Shown: positions 54,201 to 63,941, counted from the first letter of the stretch. The stretch: DNA of 64,000 nt from Polynucleobacter sp. JS-JIR-5-A7 (GCF_018687935.1 NZ_CP061308.1:1296048-1360047), one strand, 5' to 3'. The notes: generated from the sequence alone by a model not told the origin. Numbers and translations: made by a program.

Positions 54201-54770
54201 CAAGATGTCATAATGCGCCTTGAGTTCTGGTGTGAGATCACCCCACCAATCATCAAGACACTCTTCTTGCAGGCGCTTGGCGTCTTCACGCAACTTAAAT
54301 CCTGGCTGAATCCCCAAGGACACCGGCGCTGCACCGAGTAATCTGCCAAACCAACCATGAAAGGTATCAATCACAATTGGCTGTGGGTTTGCTAGCACTT
54401 GCTCATAAAGTGCTTTAGCCTTCGCTAAAGATTGCTCCGCTTGCTCTAGCTCCATACCTCTAGCGATGAGCTCCTTTGTTAAAGAGGTGTCATCACTTTT
54501 TGAGAACTGCTCTAGCAATCCATATAAGCGATCACGCATCTCTTGTGCCGCTTTGCGTGTAAATGTTAATGCAAGAATCTCTTGAGGTTTCACACCATCA
54601 AGCAAGAGTCGCACCATTCTTGCTACGAGTAACCATGTCTTACCACTGCCGGCGCAAGCAGAAACAATGACTGAACGCTGGGGGTCACAGGCGAGCTTTT
54701 CTGAATAAGCTTGCTTCTCAGGAAGTATGTTCATCTGCGCATTGAGCTGCGTATTTAGCGGATCACTCAC
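51207..54770 (-). CDS. AddA-like UvrD/RecB-family helicase-nuclease
   Basis: Superfamily 1A helicase with a C-terminal nuclease, 1187 residues. Walker A is ACAGSGKTW with FTRKAAQEMRDR following; Walker B is VDEFQDTNPLQW; GDPKQSIYRFRRADPR is motif III; VRLMTIHGAKGLESP and LYVAMTRARQGL are motifs V and VI. The terminal RecB-type nuclease reads GTHFHKLLE and IAIIDYK. GTG 54770 is the preferred start, since AGGGG precedes and GTG overlaps the partner stop as GTGA. With the nuclease encoded upstream it forms an AddAB-type recombination complex that processes double-strand ends for RecA. Confidence 0.92.
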   Translation of the reverse strand: MSDPLNTQLNAQMNILPEKQAYSEKLACDPQRSVIVSACAGSGKTWLLVARMVRLLLDGVKPQEILALTFTRKAAQEMRDRLYGLLEQFSKSDDTSLTKELIARGMELEQAEQSLAKAKALYEQVLANPQPIVIDTFHGWFGRLLGAAPVSLGIQPGFKLREDAKRLQEECLDDWWGDLTPELKAHYDILLNHLGSHETQKLLMGRSSLFKQRGAWTFFAKDCKQTGNSSIERLKQTLPKLNLPNPLIAQWDAPSALADLEFLAHCLRNSSANDQKLLPNLLPAIVCKQRGGNVMDIAATLQSVFLTKEPVKYRAGNDSALSALQTFLNNEGMSDRVSEHISFKQSWGHTFEEYLLWQAEQDVFAMNEAWFALNQSMMAHANAAKENMRVRDFDDLEIGVSMLMDDSANAAYLQSRLDAKYKQILVDEFQDTNPLQWQILRAWLAGYSEGDEKPKVFIVGDPKQSIYRFRRADPRLFVSARAFLHQNLGAAYIEQDKTRRNADQINTAVNMIFQSEQIPPEYPYTKQETLWSSPTDHQPTETYAKEGEIYLLPLIPYAEKVEAVREGSAFDKAIADSSETVAVVQRQQEGALVARLIKEIIATRKVVDKEGGKEFWREARASDFLLLVKRRKFLPQYERALREADLAYESSRLGGLLNTLEIDDLIALLTVLVTPRHDLPLAQVLRCPIFGFTEKQMQQLAVAMTSGQYRSWWDALQDSQDAKLQFAARYLQHWHLLGERLPVHDLLDRIYQEGDVRLKYAAVCQDLDRPQVLANLDAFLEVALNQDGGQYPSLSRFIQEINAKRRGDDDETPDEGDVDAASDDNLVDIDEESEMSEEDRHKRVRLMTIHGAKGLESPFVIMLDTNNTDTNVDYSGVLIDWAPEEESPSHLSLFTSKTLTSPRAEINEEEKRIGENENWNLLYVAMTRARQGLWISGDAQKPTKNNPDGLDKTSWYGKANSAELTIYQVNQDRVDKPKDVTVKPKSAPESAVEDFVLEWNPAQESHAQLLRDIQDGITVEVFAGAGEQTSEPDPEILEEGTHFHKLLEFVTADSTKAQATQMPSEQEVINWLGVDEAHALKVIERAQTVLEAPELSKYLTSGQWIAAWNELDIASKEGKSYRMDRLIELDDYIAIIDYKLTIPAVGTEKYEKYREQLQNYRAELSRIRKDKPNKAYLISSLGEIKEL

Positions 54771-57751
54771 CAGATCCCCTTTCTGCAAATGCCCCGCGCT
54801 TCACAGTATTGACACACCCCTTCAGGCGCAAATGCTTGCATGGGCTTTTTAGCCCACAGCTGCTCTATATCTTCTGTGATTTGCTCAGAAAACTGCTGCA
54901 TCATGGCTGGCATATCGACTACCTCTTGACCTCGTAATGCTTTGTGGTCACACTTGGAAAGATCAGCTTTTAGCGCCACCCACTCTGCCTGCTGAACTAC
55001 ATGACCCGTGAGCTTATGATTTTCTTGCTCTTCGTTAGCAGCACGGGCATAGATCAATAATTGCGGGTCATCTAAAAGATGCTCCGCGCGTACTTTGACT
55101 CTCTCAAAGCGTTGATTTTTGTAATCAATCACTGAGGCCAGTGCGCTATCACCGACCTGTACGTCATAGCGATCTGCAAAACCCTCAATACGAATCGTTT
55201 TAGGAGCGCCTTCGGTATCTTTAAACGGTAGATCAAAGCCAACTTTGACTTCGCCGTCAAAGTATTGCCAGCCCGCTTGCTCGCGTTGCAATTGCCAATC
55301 AATAAAACTTGGGATTTGTTTTTGCCAATCTCGCAATGTACCCATCACTCTGGCATCGCCCTCAATCAAAGTAGCAAACTCTTGTTCCGAATGAATGGTA
55401 AGACTCTTTTCCATCCAGGCGCGTCTTTGATCTTGATCTGTCTTGATGGCCGGATTGGTGTGTTCTTGAGTTTTCAGTGCTTGATAAAAACGCTTGAGTA
55501 ATTTGTGTAAGGTCTGCCCTGCTAAGGAAGCATCAAAGCCCTCATCAAAACCTTTGTTCTTTCTTAAACCCAATAAGCTACGCACGTAATAGCGATATGG
55601 ACAATCGCGAAGAGCCTTATAGGCACTCGGACTGATCGATAAGGGCATGGGCAATGCTTCTTCAAAATGCGCAACTGCCATATCCATCGGACTAGATTGA
55701 AAGGCTCGCTTTTTGAGCTGTATGGGAATAGCCTGCCATCCAAGCTGATTTTGTAAGCGCTGCAGCCATGCCGCTGGTCTCAGCGGCTCTCCGTTATTAC
55801 TCTTACTTTGCCAAAGCAAATCAACCTTGGGGCATGACACTAACAGTTGAGAAAGATCTCTCGCCTGCTGCACAAACTGCATTGCAACGGTAGAAGTCTT
55901 TAAGAGTTGATTGAGCGCATCTGAAAAAAATAAGGGCGGCTCTGAGTACGCTGGCAGCTGCTGTTCATCGCAACCTGCCACTACGACTGCTTCAAAGTCA
56001 CGCAGACGCGTTGAGCTCAGTGGCAAGATGCTGAGAGTTGCCTTGGCTTCCTTGCCAACTTCTTGATAGCTTGCACCTTCAATCACGGTTTTGAGCAAAC
56101 TCAGCCACTCGCTTAAACGAATAGGTGCTGCTTGATACTGCGTCTTACTTAAATCAAATGTCTTGAGCACCTCTAATAGTTGCTTACCAGCAGAGTCTTG
56201 ATGAAGGCTTTGCGCCATACCTGTATCTTGAAGATTGGTTTGCAACAGCCTATAAGCCTGATTGCAATCAACCTTGAGCGTCAGCCATTCATGATGTCGC
56301 TCTCTAACAAACTGCAATAACTCCAATAAAGCAGCGCTTGGCAATTTGCTTGAAGTTTTGGCCGCATTATCTTGCGCGCCTTCAATAGCTAGGTGGAAAG
56401 TTTTCCAACCAGACTCGGCCTTGCTTGCCACCAAGATATCTTCTAATTCTGCAATGAGTCCAGTACAGGCTTCTGGATCTCGGTTGAGAACTTTTCCAAG
56501 ATCCAGAAAGGGATTTTGCAAAAACTCGAGTAATGCTTTTGCACTTGGTCCATCCTTAGGCGCTTTGATGAGCTCCAACCAACTATTTAAGGCTGCCGCT
56601 GCACGCGTTGTCGATAACTTCCAACCAGTCTCATCACGAATATTCAGTGCGGGACCCAATCTTGCCAGCAGTGCTCGCGCCCTTCTCGCCACTAAACGAT
56701 CTTGCGCAACGAGTGCTAGCTTGGTCTTACCATCGATAAGATGTTGCTCAATAGTTTTAGCAGCGGCCCAAGCCAGTTCTTCGAAGCGTTTCGCTGAGAT
56801 CAGACGCCACGCTTTGCTTTGTGTCCGTTTGGCATTGCTTAATGCCTGGGCCTTTGCCTGCAGGTCATCTTCAATGCAAATCGCTTCTGACCACAAGCCC
56901 ACATCGCGCCAAACCATCTTGACCTCTACAACGGGCGCATATTGGGCATATTCACTCAGTAAGTTGCTAATAATCTCTTGGTCAATTGGCGTGGGATCGG
57001 CAGTCTCTACCCAAATGAGAGGTCTTGCTTGATTTACTTCTTGAGCGGCTGCGATAGCTTCAAGGTGTGCCACCATTGCAAACTGATTCCGAAATACTGG
57101 ATCGCTCATGCTCGCGGTATAGCGCCAGAAGGTGAGCAAGACTTTGGTTTCTTGATCAACCACTTTTCGCGCCATCCCGGAATAGACTTTGGCGACGGTC
57201 ATATCCAATAATGCTTGCGCTTGATCACCCCAGACTTCACCAATATTGCTCTGCTTAGCTTGATCCTCTTGCATCAACGCATGGAATTGTTTTTGTAATT
57301 GTGGGCACACTGCTTTGGACAAGGTGTCGCACGCTTCCACAATCGCTTGCGCTAACCCCCATGCGCCAGTTTCACTCTCTGCTTTAAAGCACGCTTGCAA
57401 TTCTGGATGTTTACGCAAAGTGGTGTAGACACCCAACCATCGCTCTAAATCCGTTTGTTTTTTTGGAAATTTCCATGCGCCTGGCGCTGCTTCCAACCAA
57501 TCGGCAAAACTAATCACTTGCGGCAAGAATGCAATCTTGGGATTGAGATTTTGCGGTCGATATTTTTCAAGTGCTGCCCTCACCCCGATGAGGGGGCCTG
57601 CAGTGCTGAGTACCACTAAGGGGCGCTGCTGGGTTTGCGCCGCACCATCCCAAATACCCCTTGCCAACTGTTCCAGCGCAGTAGCATCAGGCGTGATGGC
57701 CCATGGCTGCACTTGCTTTTGATCGGAAATTGTCGGGAATGGGTGAAGCAT
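54767..57751 (-). CDS. AddB-like PD-(D/E)XK nuclease with iron-sulfur staple
   Basis: Partner of the AddA-like helicase, 994 residues. The N-terminal part has an inactivated helicase fold with no clear Walker A. The C-terminal nuclease keeps ASVIDYKNQ (Asp and Lys of the PD-(D/E)XK core) and four cysteines, one in LRDCPYRYYVRSLLG and three in CQYCEARGIC at the extreme end, the arrangement of an Fe-S staple. First gene of the two-gene operon; divergent from trxA. Confidence 0.9.
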   Translation of the reverse strand: MLHPFPTISDQKQVQPWAITPDATALEQLARGIWDGAAQTQQRPLVVLSTAGPLIGVRAALEKYRPQNLNPKIAFLPQVISFADWLEAAPGAWKFPKKQTDLERWLGVYTTLRKHPELQACFKAESETGAWGLAQAIVEACDTLSKAVCPQLQKQFHALMQEDQAKQSNIGEVWGDQAQALLDMTVAKVYSGMARKVVDQETKVLLTFWRYTASMSDPVFRNQFAMVAHLEAIAAAQEVNQARPLIWVETADPTPIDQEIISNLLSEYAQYAPVVEVKMVWRDVGLWSEAICIEDDLQAKAQALSNAKRTQSKAWRLISAKRFEELAWAAAKTIEQHLIDGKTKLALVAQDRLVARRARALLARLGPALNIRDETGWKLSTTRAAAALNSWLELIKAPKDGPSAKALLEFLQNPFLDLGKVLNRDPEACTGLIAELEDILVASKAESGWKTFHLAIEGAQDNAAKTSSKLPSAALLELLQFVRERHHEWLTLKVDCNQAYRLLQTNLQDTGMAQSLHQDSAGKQLLEVLKTFDLSKTQYQAAPIRLSEWLSLLKTVIEGASYQEVGKEAKATLSILPLSSTRLRDFEAVVVAGCDEQQLPAYSEPPLFFSDALNQLLKTSTVAMQFVQQARDLSQLLVSCPKVDLLWQSKSNNGEPLRPAAWLQRLQNQLGWQAIPIQLKKRAFQSSPMDMAVAHFEEALPMPLSISPSAYKALRDCPYRYYVRSLLGLRKNKGFDEGFDASLAGQTLHKLLKRFYQALKTQEHTNPAIKTDQDQRRAWMEKSLTIHSEQEFATLIEGDARVMGTLRDWQKQIPSFIDWQLQREQAGWQYFDGEVKVGFDLPFKDTEGAPKTIRIEGFADRYDVQVGDSALASVIDYKNQRFERVKVRAEHLLDDPQLLIYARAANEEQENHKLTGHVVQQAEWVALKADLSKCDHKALRGQEVVDMPAMMQQFSEQITEDIEQLWAKKPMQAFAPEGVCQYCEARGICRKGIW

Positions 57752-57873
57752 GAATGGAGTAATTTATCTATTTTGAGCAGAATGTTTCGCTTATTGCTAA
57801 TATAAGCTCTGTAACGCCACAATTAACCAACTCGCTAAATGCGTAGCTAAATAAGCCTAAATAAGGAATTTTC

Positions 57874-58200
57874 ATGAGTGCCGGCATTAAATATGTAACT
57901 GACGCCTCTTTCGAACAAGACGTCCTCAAGTCCGATAAACCTGTACTGCTCGACTTCTGGGCTGAATGGTGTGGTCCTTGCAAAATGATTGGTCCCATCC
58001 TGGAGGAACTCTCCGGTGAGTATGGCGACAAGCTGCAAATCGCAAAAATGAACGTGGATGAGAACCAAGGTGTCCCTGCCCAGTTCAATATTCGTGGCAT
58101 TCCGACCTTGATCTTATTCAAAAATGGCACTGTAGCTGCTCAAAAAGTAGGCGCTTTGGCCAAATCTCAGTTGACTGCATTTATTGATAGTCATCTGTAA
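57874..58200 (+). CDS. trxA: Thioredoxin
   Basis: Cytosolic dithiol oxidoreductase of 108 residues with the active site WCGPC (Cys33, Cys36) in [10 protein letters not shown], the cis-proline block [12 protein letters not shown] and the usual C-terminal helix. AAGGAA precedes the ATG by about six bases. It comes before rho, as in other Burkholderiales, and is followed by a hairpin. Confidence 0.98.
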   Translation: MSAGIKYVTDASFEQDVLKSDKPVLLDFWAEWCGPCKMIGPILEELSGEYGDKLQIAKMNVDENQGVPAQFNIRGIPTLILFKNGTVAAQKVGALAKSQLTAFIDSHL

Positions 58201-58210
58201 ATCATCTCAG

Positions 58211-58239
58211 ACCACAGGTTCACCCGTTGAGCTTGTGGT
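58211..58239 (+). terminator. trxA terminator candidate
   Basis: Twelve-base-pair stem (two wobble pairs) from ACCACAGGTTCA to TGAGCTTGTGGT with a five-base loop, ten bases after the trxA stop. The following ATTTACCTATTT is only partly U-rich. The rest of the spacer to rho (to 58462) is the rho leader, in which I see no further element. Confidence 0.55.
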
Positions 58240-58462
58240 ATTTACCTATTTCTAACTCTTGCCAGACCCGTTTTTTAGTGTAGTATTGCATTTAACAGTA
58301 GTTCAGCGCCTTCTTGAGAGCGCCCCTTTCCAGTAATTTACCTCCCCCTTCTTTTAGCAAACTCCAAAATTCTGTCTTCCCATCTCTGCGTGATCTCCAT
58401 CAACGCGGCGATACCCCAAAACAAATTTCCCTTATTCATTTTTATCAACACCCGAGAACCAC

Positions 58463-59725
58463 ATGCAATTAACTGAACTCAAAGTCCTCCACGTATCTGC
58501 CCTGCTCGAAATGGCAGCTAGCTTGGAGATTGAAAACACGCAACGGATGCGCAAACAAGAATTGATGTTTGCGATTCTGAAGAAACGCGCTAAAGCTGGT
58601 GAAACCGTTTTCGGTGATGGCACTTTGGAAGTCTTGCCGGATGGCTTTGGCTTCTTGCGCTCTCCAGAAGCCTCTTATATGGCTTCTCCAGACGATATTT
58701 ATATCTCTCCAGCACAGATTCGCCGCTTCAACTTACACACTGGTGACAGCGTAGAGGGTGAAGTGCGCACCCCTAAAGATGGTGAGCGTTACTTTGCTTT
58801 GGTAAAGGTCGACAAGATCAACGGTTTGGCTCCAGAAGCCCTCAAGAACCGCATCATGTTCGAGAACTTAACCCCTTTGCACCCAAACCGGGTAATCAGT
58901 CTTGAGCGCGATATCAAGGCAGAAGAAAACTTGACTGGCCGCATTATCGACATGATCTCCCCCATTGGTTACGGCCAACGTGGTCTGATCGTAGCATCAC
59001 CAAAGTCTGGTAAGACCGTGATGATGCAACACATTGCACACGCTATTGCCGCAAATAATCCTGAAGCGATTCTCATCGTCTTGCTCGTTGACGAGCGCCC
59101 TGAAGAGGTGACTGAGATGCAACGCTCGGTGCGCGGTGAAGTGGTTGCCTCCACTTTCGATGAGCCAGCGGTCCGTCACGTTCAAGTTGCCGAGATGGTG
59201 ATTGAAAAAGCAAAACGTTTAGTAGAGATGGGTAAAGATGTGATCATCTTGCTTGACTCGATTACTCGCTTAGCACGCGCCTACAACACCGTAGTGCCTT
59301 CATCAGGCAAAGTACTTTCTGGTGGTGTGGATGCCAACGCATTACAACGTCCAAAACGCTTCTTCGGTGCAGCGCGTAATATTGAAGAAGGCGGTTCATT
59401 AACCATCATCGCTACTGCCCTGATTGAAACCGGTAGCCGGATGGATGACCTCATCTATGAAGAGTTCAAAGGTACCGGCAATATGGAAGTTCATCTTGAG
59501 CGTCGTCTAGCTGAGCGTCGTGTTTACCCATCGATTAACCTCAATAAGTCTGGCACCCGTCGGGAGGAGCTCTTGGTGAAAGCTGAAAACCTCCAGAAGA
59601 TCTGGGTATTGCGTAAATTGCTGGCTGATATGGATGACATTGAGGCGATGAACTTCATCGTCGATAAGCTCAAATCGACTAAAAACAACGGCGAATTCTT
59701 CGACCTGATGCGTCGCGGAGGCTAA
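58463..59725 (+). CDS. rho: Transcription termination factor Rho
   Basis: Hexameric RNA helicase of 420 residues. The N-terminal helical domain and the RNA-binding cold-shock-like domain ([29 protein letters not shown]) precede Walker A ([11 protein letters not shown]) and Walker B ([17 protein letters not shown]); the R-loop and RRVYPSINL block are present. The sequence is full length with no linker insertion. A 262-base leader upstream is long enough for autoregulation, as known for rho genes elsewhere. Confidence 0.98.
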   Translation: MQLTELKVLHVSALLEMAASLEIENTQRMRKQELMFAILKKRAKAGETVFGDGTLEVLPDGFGFLRSPEASYMASPDDIYISPAQIRRFNLHTGDSVEGEVRTPKDGERYFALVKVDKINGLAPEALKNRIMFENLTPLHPNRVISLERDIKAEENLTGRIIDMISPIGYGQRGLIVASPKSGKTVMMQHIAHAIAANNPEAILIVLLVDERPEEVTEMQRSVRGEVVASTFDEPAVRHVQVAEMVIEKAKRLVEMGKDVIILLDSITRLARAYNTVVPSSGKVLSGGVDANALQRPKRFFGAARNIEEGGSLTIIATALIETGSRMDDLIYEEFKGTGNMEVHLERRLAERRVYPSINLNKSGTRREELLVKAENLQKIWVLRKLLADMDDIEAMNFIVDKLKSTKNNGEFFDLMRRGG

Positions 59726-59729
59726 TTTA

Positions 59730-59757
59730 GGGGTCTAGGGGGTGATTTAGCCCCTTT
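59730..59757 (+). terminator. Possible rho terminator
   Basis: A GGGG...CCCC pairing around TGATTTA followed by TTTT lies shortly after the rho stop. The stem is only four to five pairs, so support is weak. Confidence 0.35.
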
Positions 59758-59901
59758 TGGACTCCAAAAGCGCGCTTTGTTATTGATTTCATGGCATAAT
59801 TTCGCCTTTGTTGCACCAATCACTGCTTTTAACTTGGGAAAGTATTTAAGTTGCCATCATCAAACGGCGACATAAACGGCTCCCCGCTCATAGGACTCAA
59901 A

Positions 59902-60249
59902 ATGAAACCTGGCATTCACCCCGAATATCGTGAAATCGTATTTGTAGACGTTTCCAATAACTTCAGCTTCAAGACTCGCTCCACTATGTCTACTAAAGAG
60001 ACAATCAAGTGGGAAGATGGCAAGGAATATCCTTTGGCCAAGATCGAGACTTCATCTGAATCACACCCTTTCTACACTGGTACCCAAAAAATCATGGATA
60101 CCGCTGGTCGTGTTGAGAAATTCCGTCAGAAATTCGGTACCAAAGCGGTTGCTAAGGCTGCCGGTGATGGCGCTGCTAAAACGGCTGAGAAAAAAGCGGC
60201 TGCTGCAGAAGCTAAAGCTGCTGAAAAGTCAGCTAAGAAGAAGGCTTAA
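59902..60249 (+). CDS. rpmE2: Ribosomal protein L31 type B with Lys/Ala-rich tail
   Basis: Non-zinc L31 paralogue, 115 residues. The L31 core ([20 protein letters not shown], then [26 protein letters not shown]) has no CxxC, so it is type B. A tail of about 35 residues rich in Ala and Lys follows ([20 protein letters not shown]), which typical type-B L31 lacks; it resembles histone H1-like tails. ATG 59902 with AGGA upstream is chosen; the open frame reaches a TTG at 59851 that would add residues foreign to the family. Confidence 0.93.
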   Translation: MKPGIHPEYREIVFVDVSNNFSFKTRSTMSTKETIKWEDGKEYPLAKIETSSESHPFYTGTQKIMDTAGRVEKFRQKFGTKAVAKAAGDGAAKTAEKKAAAAEAKAAEKSAKKKA

Positions 60250-60299
60250 TACACTTCATATTCGCAGGGTATGGCAATGCCCTTCTCTGCGAGATAATC

Positions 60300-60323
60300 A
60301 AGGCAGCGTTTGCTGCCTTTTTT
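60300..60323 (+). terminator. rpmE2 intrinsic terminator
   Basis: Stem AAGGCAGC/GCTGCCTT with a GTTT loop and a run of six T, 50 bases after the stop. Confidence 0.92.
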
Positions 60324-60351
60324 ATTGCTTGTTTTTGTTTAAATAAAGTTC

Positions 60352-62070
60352 ATGGTCAAACTCACTGCCGCTGCTACTAAATCGATTCCGCGCATCATTA
60401 TTTTTGCGTTGACTTTGATTTATGGTTTTGCAGGTCTCTTCTTCCGTGATCCTTGGAAGAATGAAGATGCAATTGGTTTTGGGGGCATGTGGACTTTGTT
60501 TCGCGGCAACTCGATCGATTGGCTCGTGCCTCACTTAGCAGGTCGTGATGTTTCATTAGGTACACCATTGCCTTACTGGATGGGCGCCACTCTCATTAAA
60601 TTATTTGGCGGCTTCATTGGCGCTGCTAATGCAGCGCGCTTATATTCCGCGATTTGCTTTTTTGCTGCTGCACTGGCAATTTGGTATGCCACGTATTTAT
60701 TAGGTCGTCGCCGTGAAGTGCAGCCGATGGCTTTTGCAGTGGGTGGACAGCCTGACCTGAAAAGTTATGGCATGACGCTTGCCGATGGCGCATTGTTGAT
60801 CTTCTTAGCTTGCGTCGGTCTTGCTCAGCGTGCTCATGAAACAACGCCGATGATGGCGCAACTAATGGGTATTAGTATCGTGCTCTATGGCACTGTACGT
60901 GGATTAGACAAACCATGGCAAGGGGGATTATGGACCGGCCTTGGTATTGCGATCGTAGCGCTATCTAGCAATCTCACTTTAAGTCTGATCGTTGTCACCT
61001 CGACCATCATTGCGGTGATCGCTAGTAATGCTAAGTTACGCTTTCGTTGGACTTTGACCAGTACTGTTTTAGGTCTCATTGGTTTTGCGATTTGGCCAGC
61101 GCTTTGGTACCTAGCTGACCTACCAGCTGGCTGGCGCCACATTGCTCAAGAAGGCTGGCGCAATATGCCGGAGATGCGTTCTACTCCATCGCTTGAATCC
61201 TTAAGTTTTTTGAGTGTGAACTTCTGGGCTTATGCCTGGCCGGTATGGCCATTAGCATTGATCTCTTTAGGGCACTGGGGTCGCGTTAAAGAAGCAGGGT
61301 CTTGGCGCGCTCCCCACCTTTGTATTCCGCTGAGCTTATTTATTGGTACCTTGATTTACGTCCTATTCCGCCTTGAGGCAAATGAACATGATCTGATGAT
61401 CATGATTCCTAGTCTGTCGATCATCGCTGCTTTTAGCTTACCGATTCTCAAGCGCAGCATCATCAGCTTTATTGATTGGTTTGCGATGTTCAGCTTTACG
61501 CTAATTGCCTTAGCCATTTGGATTATCTGGCTCGCAAAAGTTACCGGCTATCCAGAATCTACCGCTGCCAATATTGCACGCTTACTTCCCGGTTTTGAAG
61601 GTCAATTGAATTGGCTTGCGTTTATCGTCGCACTTGCGATTACTGGCGTCTGGCTCTCGGTGGTGCGCTGGAGAACATCGCGCGCCCCTAAAGAAATCTG
61701 GCGCTGCTTGATTATCTCGGCATCAGGTACTACCTTGATGTGGGTATTACTCATGACTCTATGGCTACCTACTATTAACTTTGCTAAAACCTATCGTCCG
61801 GTATCTGCTCGTCTGGCACAAGTAGTTCCTACAGGCGGCGGATGCATTAACACCAGCAATATTGGTTCGGCCCAGTTAGCCTCATTTGACTACTTTACTA
61901 AACTGACTTTACGTGATGATCCAGATTGTCCTTGGATGCTGACGCATAACCAATCTGAAGCAAAAGCCTACGCGCAACTTAATAACAAAAAACTTCGCCT
62001 TCTCTGGGAAGATCGTCGCGCCGCTGACCGCGATGAGCGTTTGCGTCTATACGAAGTGATTCCGGAATAA
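60352..62070 (+). CDS. GT39/ArnT-like membrane glycosyltransferase, putative
   Basis: Integral membrane protein of 572 residues with about eleven helices. The first periplasmic loop carries RDPWKNEDAIGFGG, with an acidic residue in the position of the catalytic loop of dolichol- or undecaprenyl-phosphate-sugar transferases (GT39/GT83), and the C-terminal 100 residues form a soluble domain. The family call rests on topology and this loop; ArnT-type lipid A modification is possible but no arn genes are near. It starts at ATG 60352, 28 bases after the rpmE2 terminator, and precedes the MATE gene by three bases. Confidence 0.7.
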   Translation: MVKLTAAATKSIPRIIIFALTLIYGFAGLFFRDPWKNEDAIGFGGMWTLFRGNSIDWLVPHLAGRDVSLGTPLPYWMGATLIKLFGGFIGAANAARLYSAICFFAAALAIWYATYLLGRRREVQPMAFAVGGQPDLKSYGMTLADGALLIFLACVGLAQRAHETTPMMAQLMGISIVLYGTVRGLDKPWQGGLWTGLGIAIVALSSNLTLSLIVVTSTIIAVIASNAKLRFRWTLTSTVLGLIGFAIWPALWYLADLPAGWRHIAQEGWRNMPEMRSTPSLESLSFLSVNFWAYAWPVWPLALISLGHWGRVKEAGSWRAPHLCIPLSLFIGTLIYVLFRLEANEHDLMIMIPSLSIIAAFSLPILKRSIISFIDWFAMFSFTLIALAIWIIWLAKVTGYPESTAANIARLLPGFEGQLNWLAFIVALAITGVWLSVVRWRTSRAPKEIWRCLIISASGTTLMWVLLMTLWLPTINFAKTYRPVSARLAQVVPTGGGCINTSNIGSAQLASFDYFTKLTLRDDPDCPWMLTHNQSEAKAYAQLNNKKLRLLWEDRRAADRDERLRLYEVIPE

Positions 62071-62073
62071 GGC

Positions 62074-63465
62074 GTGCTGCACTTTAAGCTATCACGCCTA
62101 CGTGAGGACGTTCCCGCTCTACTAAAACTCGCCGGTCCTCTGCTCATTGGTCAACTCGCAGTGATTACCTTTGGGGTTTTAGATACTGCAATGACGGCAC
62201 GTTACTCTGCCGATGATCTAGCAGCATTAGCCATGGCTTCAGCCATCTTCATTAGTATCTATGTTGGTCTCACTGGCGTCGTGTCTGCTCTCGCTCCAAT
62301 CGCTGGGCAACTTTTTGGCGCAAAACGCTATAGCGAGATTGGCGAAGAAGTTCGTCAAGCAACTTGGCTTGCTTTAGGTTTATCTATTCTCGGTTGTTTT
62401 ATCTTACTCAATGCAGATCATTTATTGGCGATCTCGCAAATCAGTTCTGATATTGAAGATAAGGCAAGGCTATATCTCAGTATCTTGGCGCTTGGCTTAC
62501 CAGCAAGTATGGGTATGCGCATCCTCATGGGATTACATAACGCCGTCTCCCGCCCTACAGTCATTACCGTGGTGCAATTAATTGGATTAGGTCTGAAGAT
62601 TCCCTTAAATCTTCTGTTTATTTATGGCGGCTTAGGCATTGAAGGGATGGGTGGCCCAGGCTGTGCAGTAGCTACTGTCATCATCAACTGGTCTTGGCTG
62701 TTAATGACTCTAGGCTTTGTACTGTTTGATCGCTTTTATCTACCCTTCAAGATATTCGAGCGCTTTAGCCTACCTGATTGGCCTCGCATTTGGACTTTGT
62801 TAAAGCTAGGTACGCCGATTGGCTTTAGCTATCTGATTGAAGTCACCTCCTTTACCTTCATGTCCTTGTTTATTGCGCGTTTAGGCACTACTGCTCTAGC
62901 GGGGCATCAAATTGTGGCCAATATGGGAACCGTAATTTATATGGTGCCACTCTCACTCTCGATTGCCACGATGACTTTAGTATCTCAATCGATTGGTGCT
63001 AACAAGCCAGAGCGCGCTGAAGAAATTGGTTGGTCCTCGGTTTTCTTTACAACCACTTTGTGCATCATGATTGGTATTGCTGTCTGGGTGTTCCGCATTC
63101 AGCTATTAGATTTATATGATCCACCAGAGGAAGTGAAAGCATTTTCCATACCCCTCTTTTTGTTTATTGCTTTTTATCAAATCTTTGATGCCTTGCAAGT
63201 GACTGCCGCATTTATTTTGCGAGCATATCGGATCGCCTTTTGGCCTATGCTCATTTATGCAGGCTCACTCTGGGGTGTAGGTCTTGGTGGCGGTTACTTG
63301 ATGGGCTTTAATGTATTAGGTAATACGCCCATATTCTTGCAAGGTGCCAATGGCTTTTGGGCTGGCAACAGCATTAGCCTGGGATTAGCTGGCTGCTTAC
63401 TACTCTACTTATTTAGAAGAACGGCGGAGCGCTATGAGAAAACGCATCCGCCAGTCGAGCTGTAA
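62074..63465 (+). CDS. MATE-family multidrug exporter (NorM-like)
   Basis: Twelve-helix cation/drug antiporter of 463 residues, typical MATE length. Both halves start with the family pattern: LLKLAGPLLIGQLAVITFGVLDTAMTA (helices 1-2) and LLKLGTPIGFSYLIEVTSFTFMSLFIARLG (helices 7-8). A GTG start is used, three bases after the membrane glycosyltransferase stop, so the two are co-transcribed. It is convergent with the glycine-zipper lipoprotein gene across 14 bases. Confidence 0.94.
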   Translation: MLHFKLSRLREDVPALLKLAGPLLIGQLAVITFGVLDTAMTARYSADDLAALAMASAIFISIYVGLTGVVSALAPIAGQLFGAKRYSEIGEEVRQATWLALGLSILGCFILLNADHLLAISQISSDIEDKARLYLSILALGLPASMGMRILMGLHNAVSRPTVITVVQLIGLGLKIPLNLLFIYGGLGIEGMGGPGCAVATVIINWSWLLMTLGFVLFDRFYLPFKIFERFSLPDWPRIWTLLKLGTPIGFSYLIEVTSFTFMSLFIARLGTTALAGHQIVANMGTVIYMVPLSLSIATMTLVSQSIGANKPERAEEIGWSSVFFTTTLCIMIGIAVWVFRIQLLDLYDPPEEVKAFSIPLFLFIAFYQIFDALQVTAAFILRAYRIAFWPMLIYAGSLWGVGLGGGYLMGFNVLGNTPIFLQGANGFWAGNSISLGLAGCLLLYLFRRTAERYEKTHPPVEL

Positions 63466-63479
63466 AACTACTGCGGAAC

Positions 63480-63941
63480 TTAGCGGTAGCTCGGTCCTGA
63501 GGCAGGTGCCGCATAACTAGGAACCTGATTACCTTTAGAGTACATACATTGTTGGTAGGCAATGTTGTATTGAGTTTGCGCTTGGTTTTGTTTGCCAGCT
63601 GAGTTCATAGCACCCATCGCAGCGCCACCCAATAAACCAACACCTGCGCCAGTACCAATGTTCGGACTACTACCACCCTGAATCACTGCGCCAGCAGCGG
63701 CGCCTAAGGCGGCACCAATAGCTGCACTGGTAGCACCTTCTTTTAAGGCAGCATTACTGGTATCTTTGACAGCATTGTCAGCAAACTCACGGCACTGCTT
63801 ATCTTCTTGTTGAAACACCTCAAACGGTTTACCTTCGCGCGGCATGATCGCAATCGTAGGTCCAGTTGGCGCAGATACGCATCCAGCTAGTGAAGTGCAT
63901 ACAGAAACAGTCAATACTGCGATACGAGCAAATCGTTTCAT
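63480..63941 (-). CDS. Glycine-zipper lipoprotein
   Basis: Outer-membrane-type lipoprotein of 153 residues. The signal peptide ends in the lipobox LAGC; the mature protein has EVFQQEDKQCREFADNAV, a glycine-zipper stretch with small-residue spacing (ATSAAIGAALGAAAGAV and GAGVGLLGGAAMGAM) and a YQQCMYSKGNQVPSY tail. Such proteins are common in Burkholderiales; the function is unknown. Confidence 0.88.
   Translation of the reverse strand: MKRFARIAVLTVSVCTSLAGCVSAPTGPTIAIMPREGKPFEVFQQEDKQCREFADNAVKDTSNAALKEGATSAAIGAALGAAAGAVIQGGSSPNIGTGAGVGLLGGAAMGAMNSAGKQNQAQTQYNIAYQQCMYSKGNQVPSYAAPASGPSYR

Noticed and set aside
56346..57032. 228-codon open frame antisense to addB
   Set aside because: Length is a by-product of the codon usage of addB in the opposite frame; Ser/Ala/Leu-rich with no domain pattern.
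59851..59901. N-terminal extension of L31 from a TTG at 59851
   Set aside because: The added residues are foreign to L31 proteins and ATG 59902 has its own AGGA and family-typical MKPGIHPEY start.
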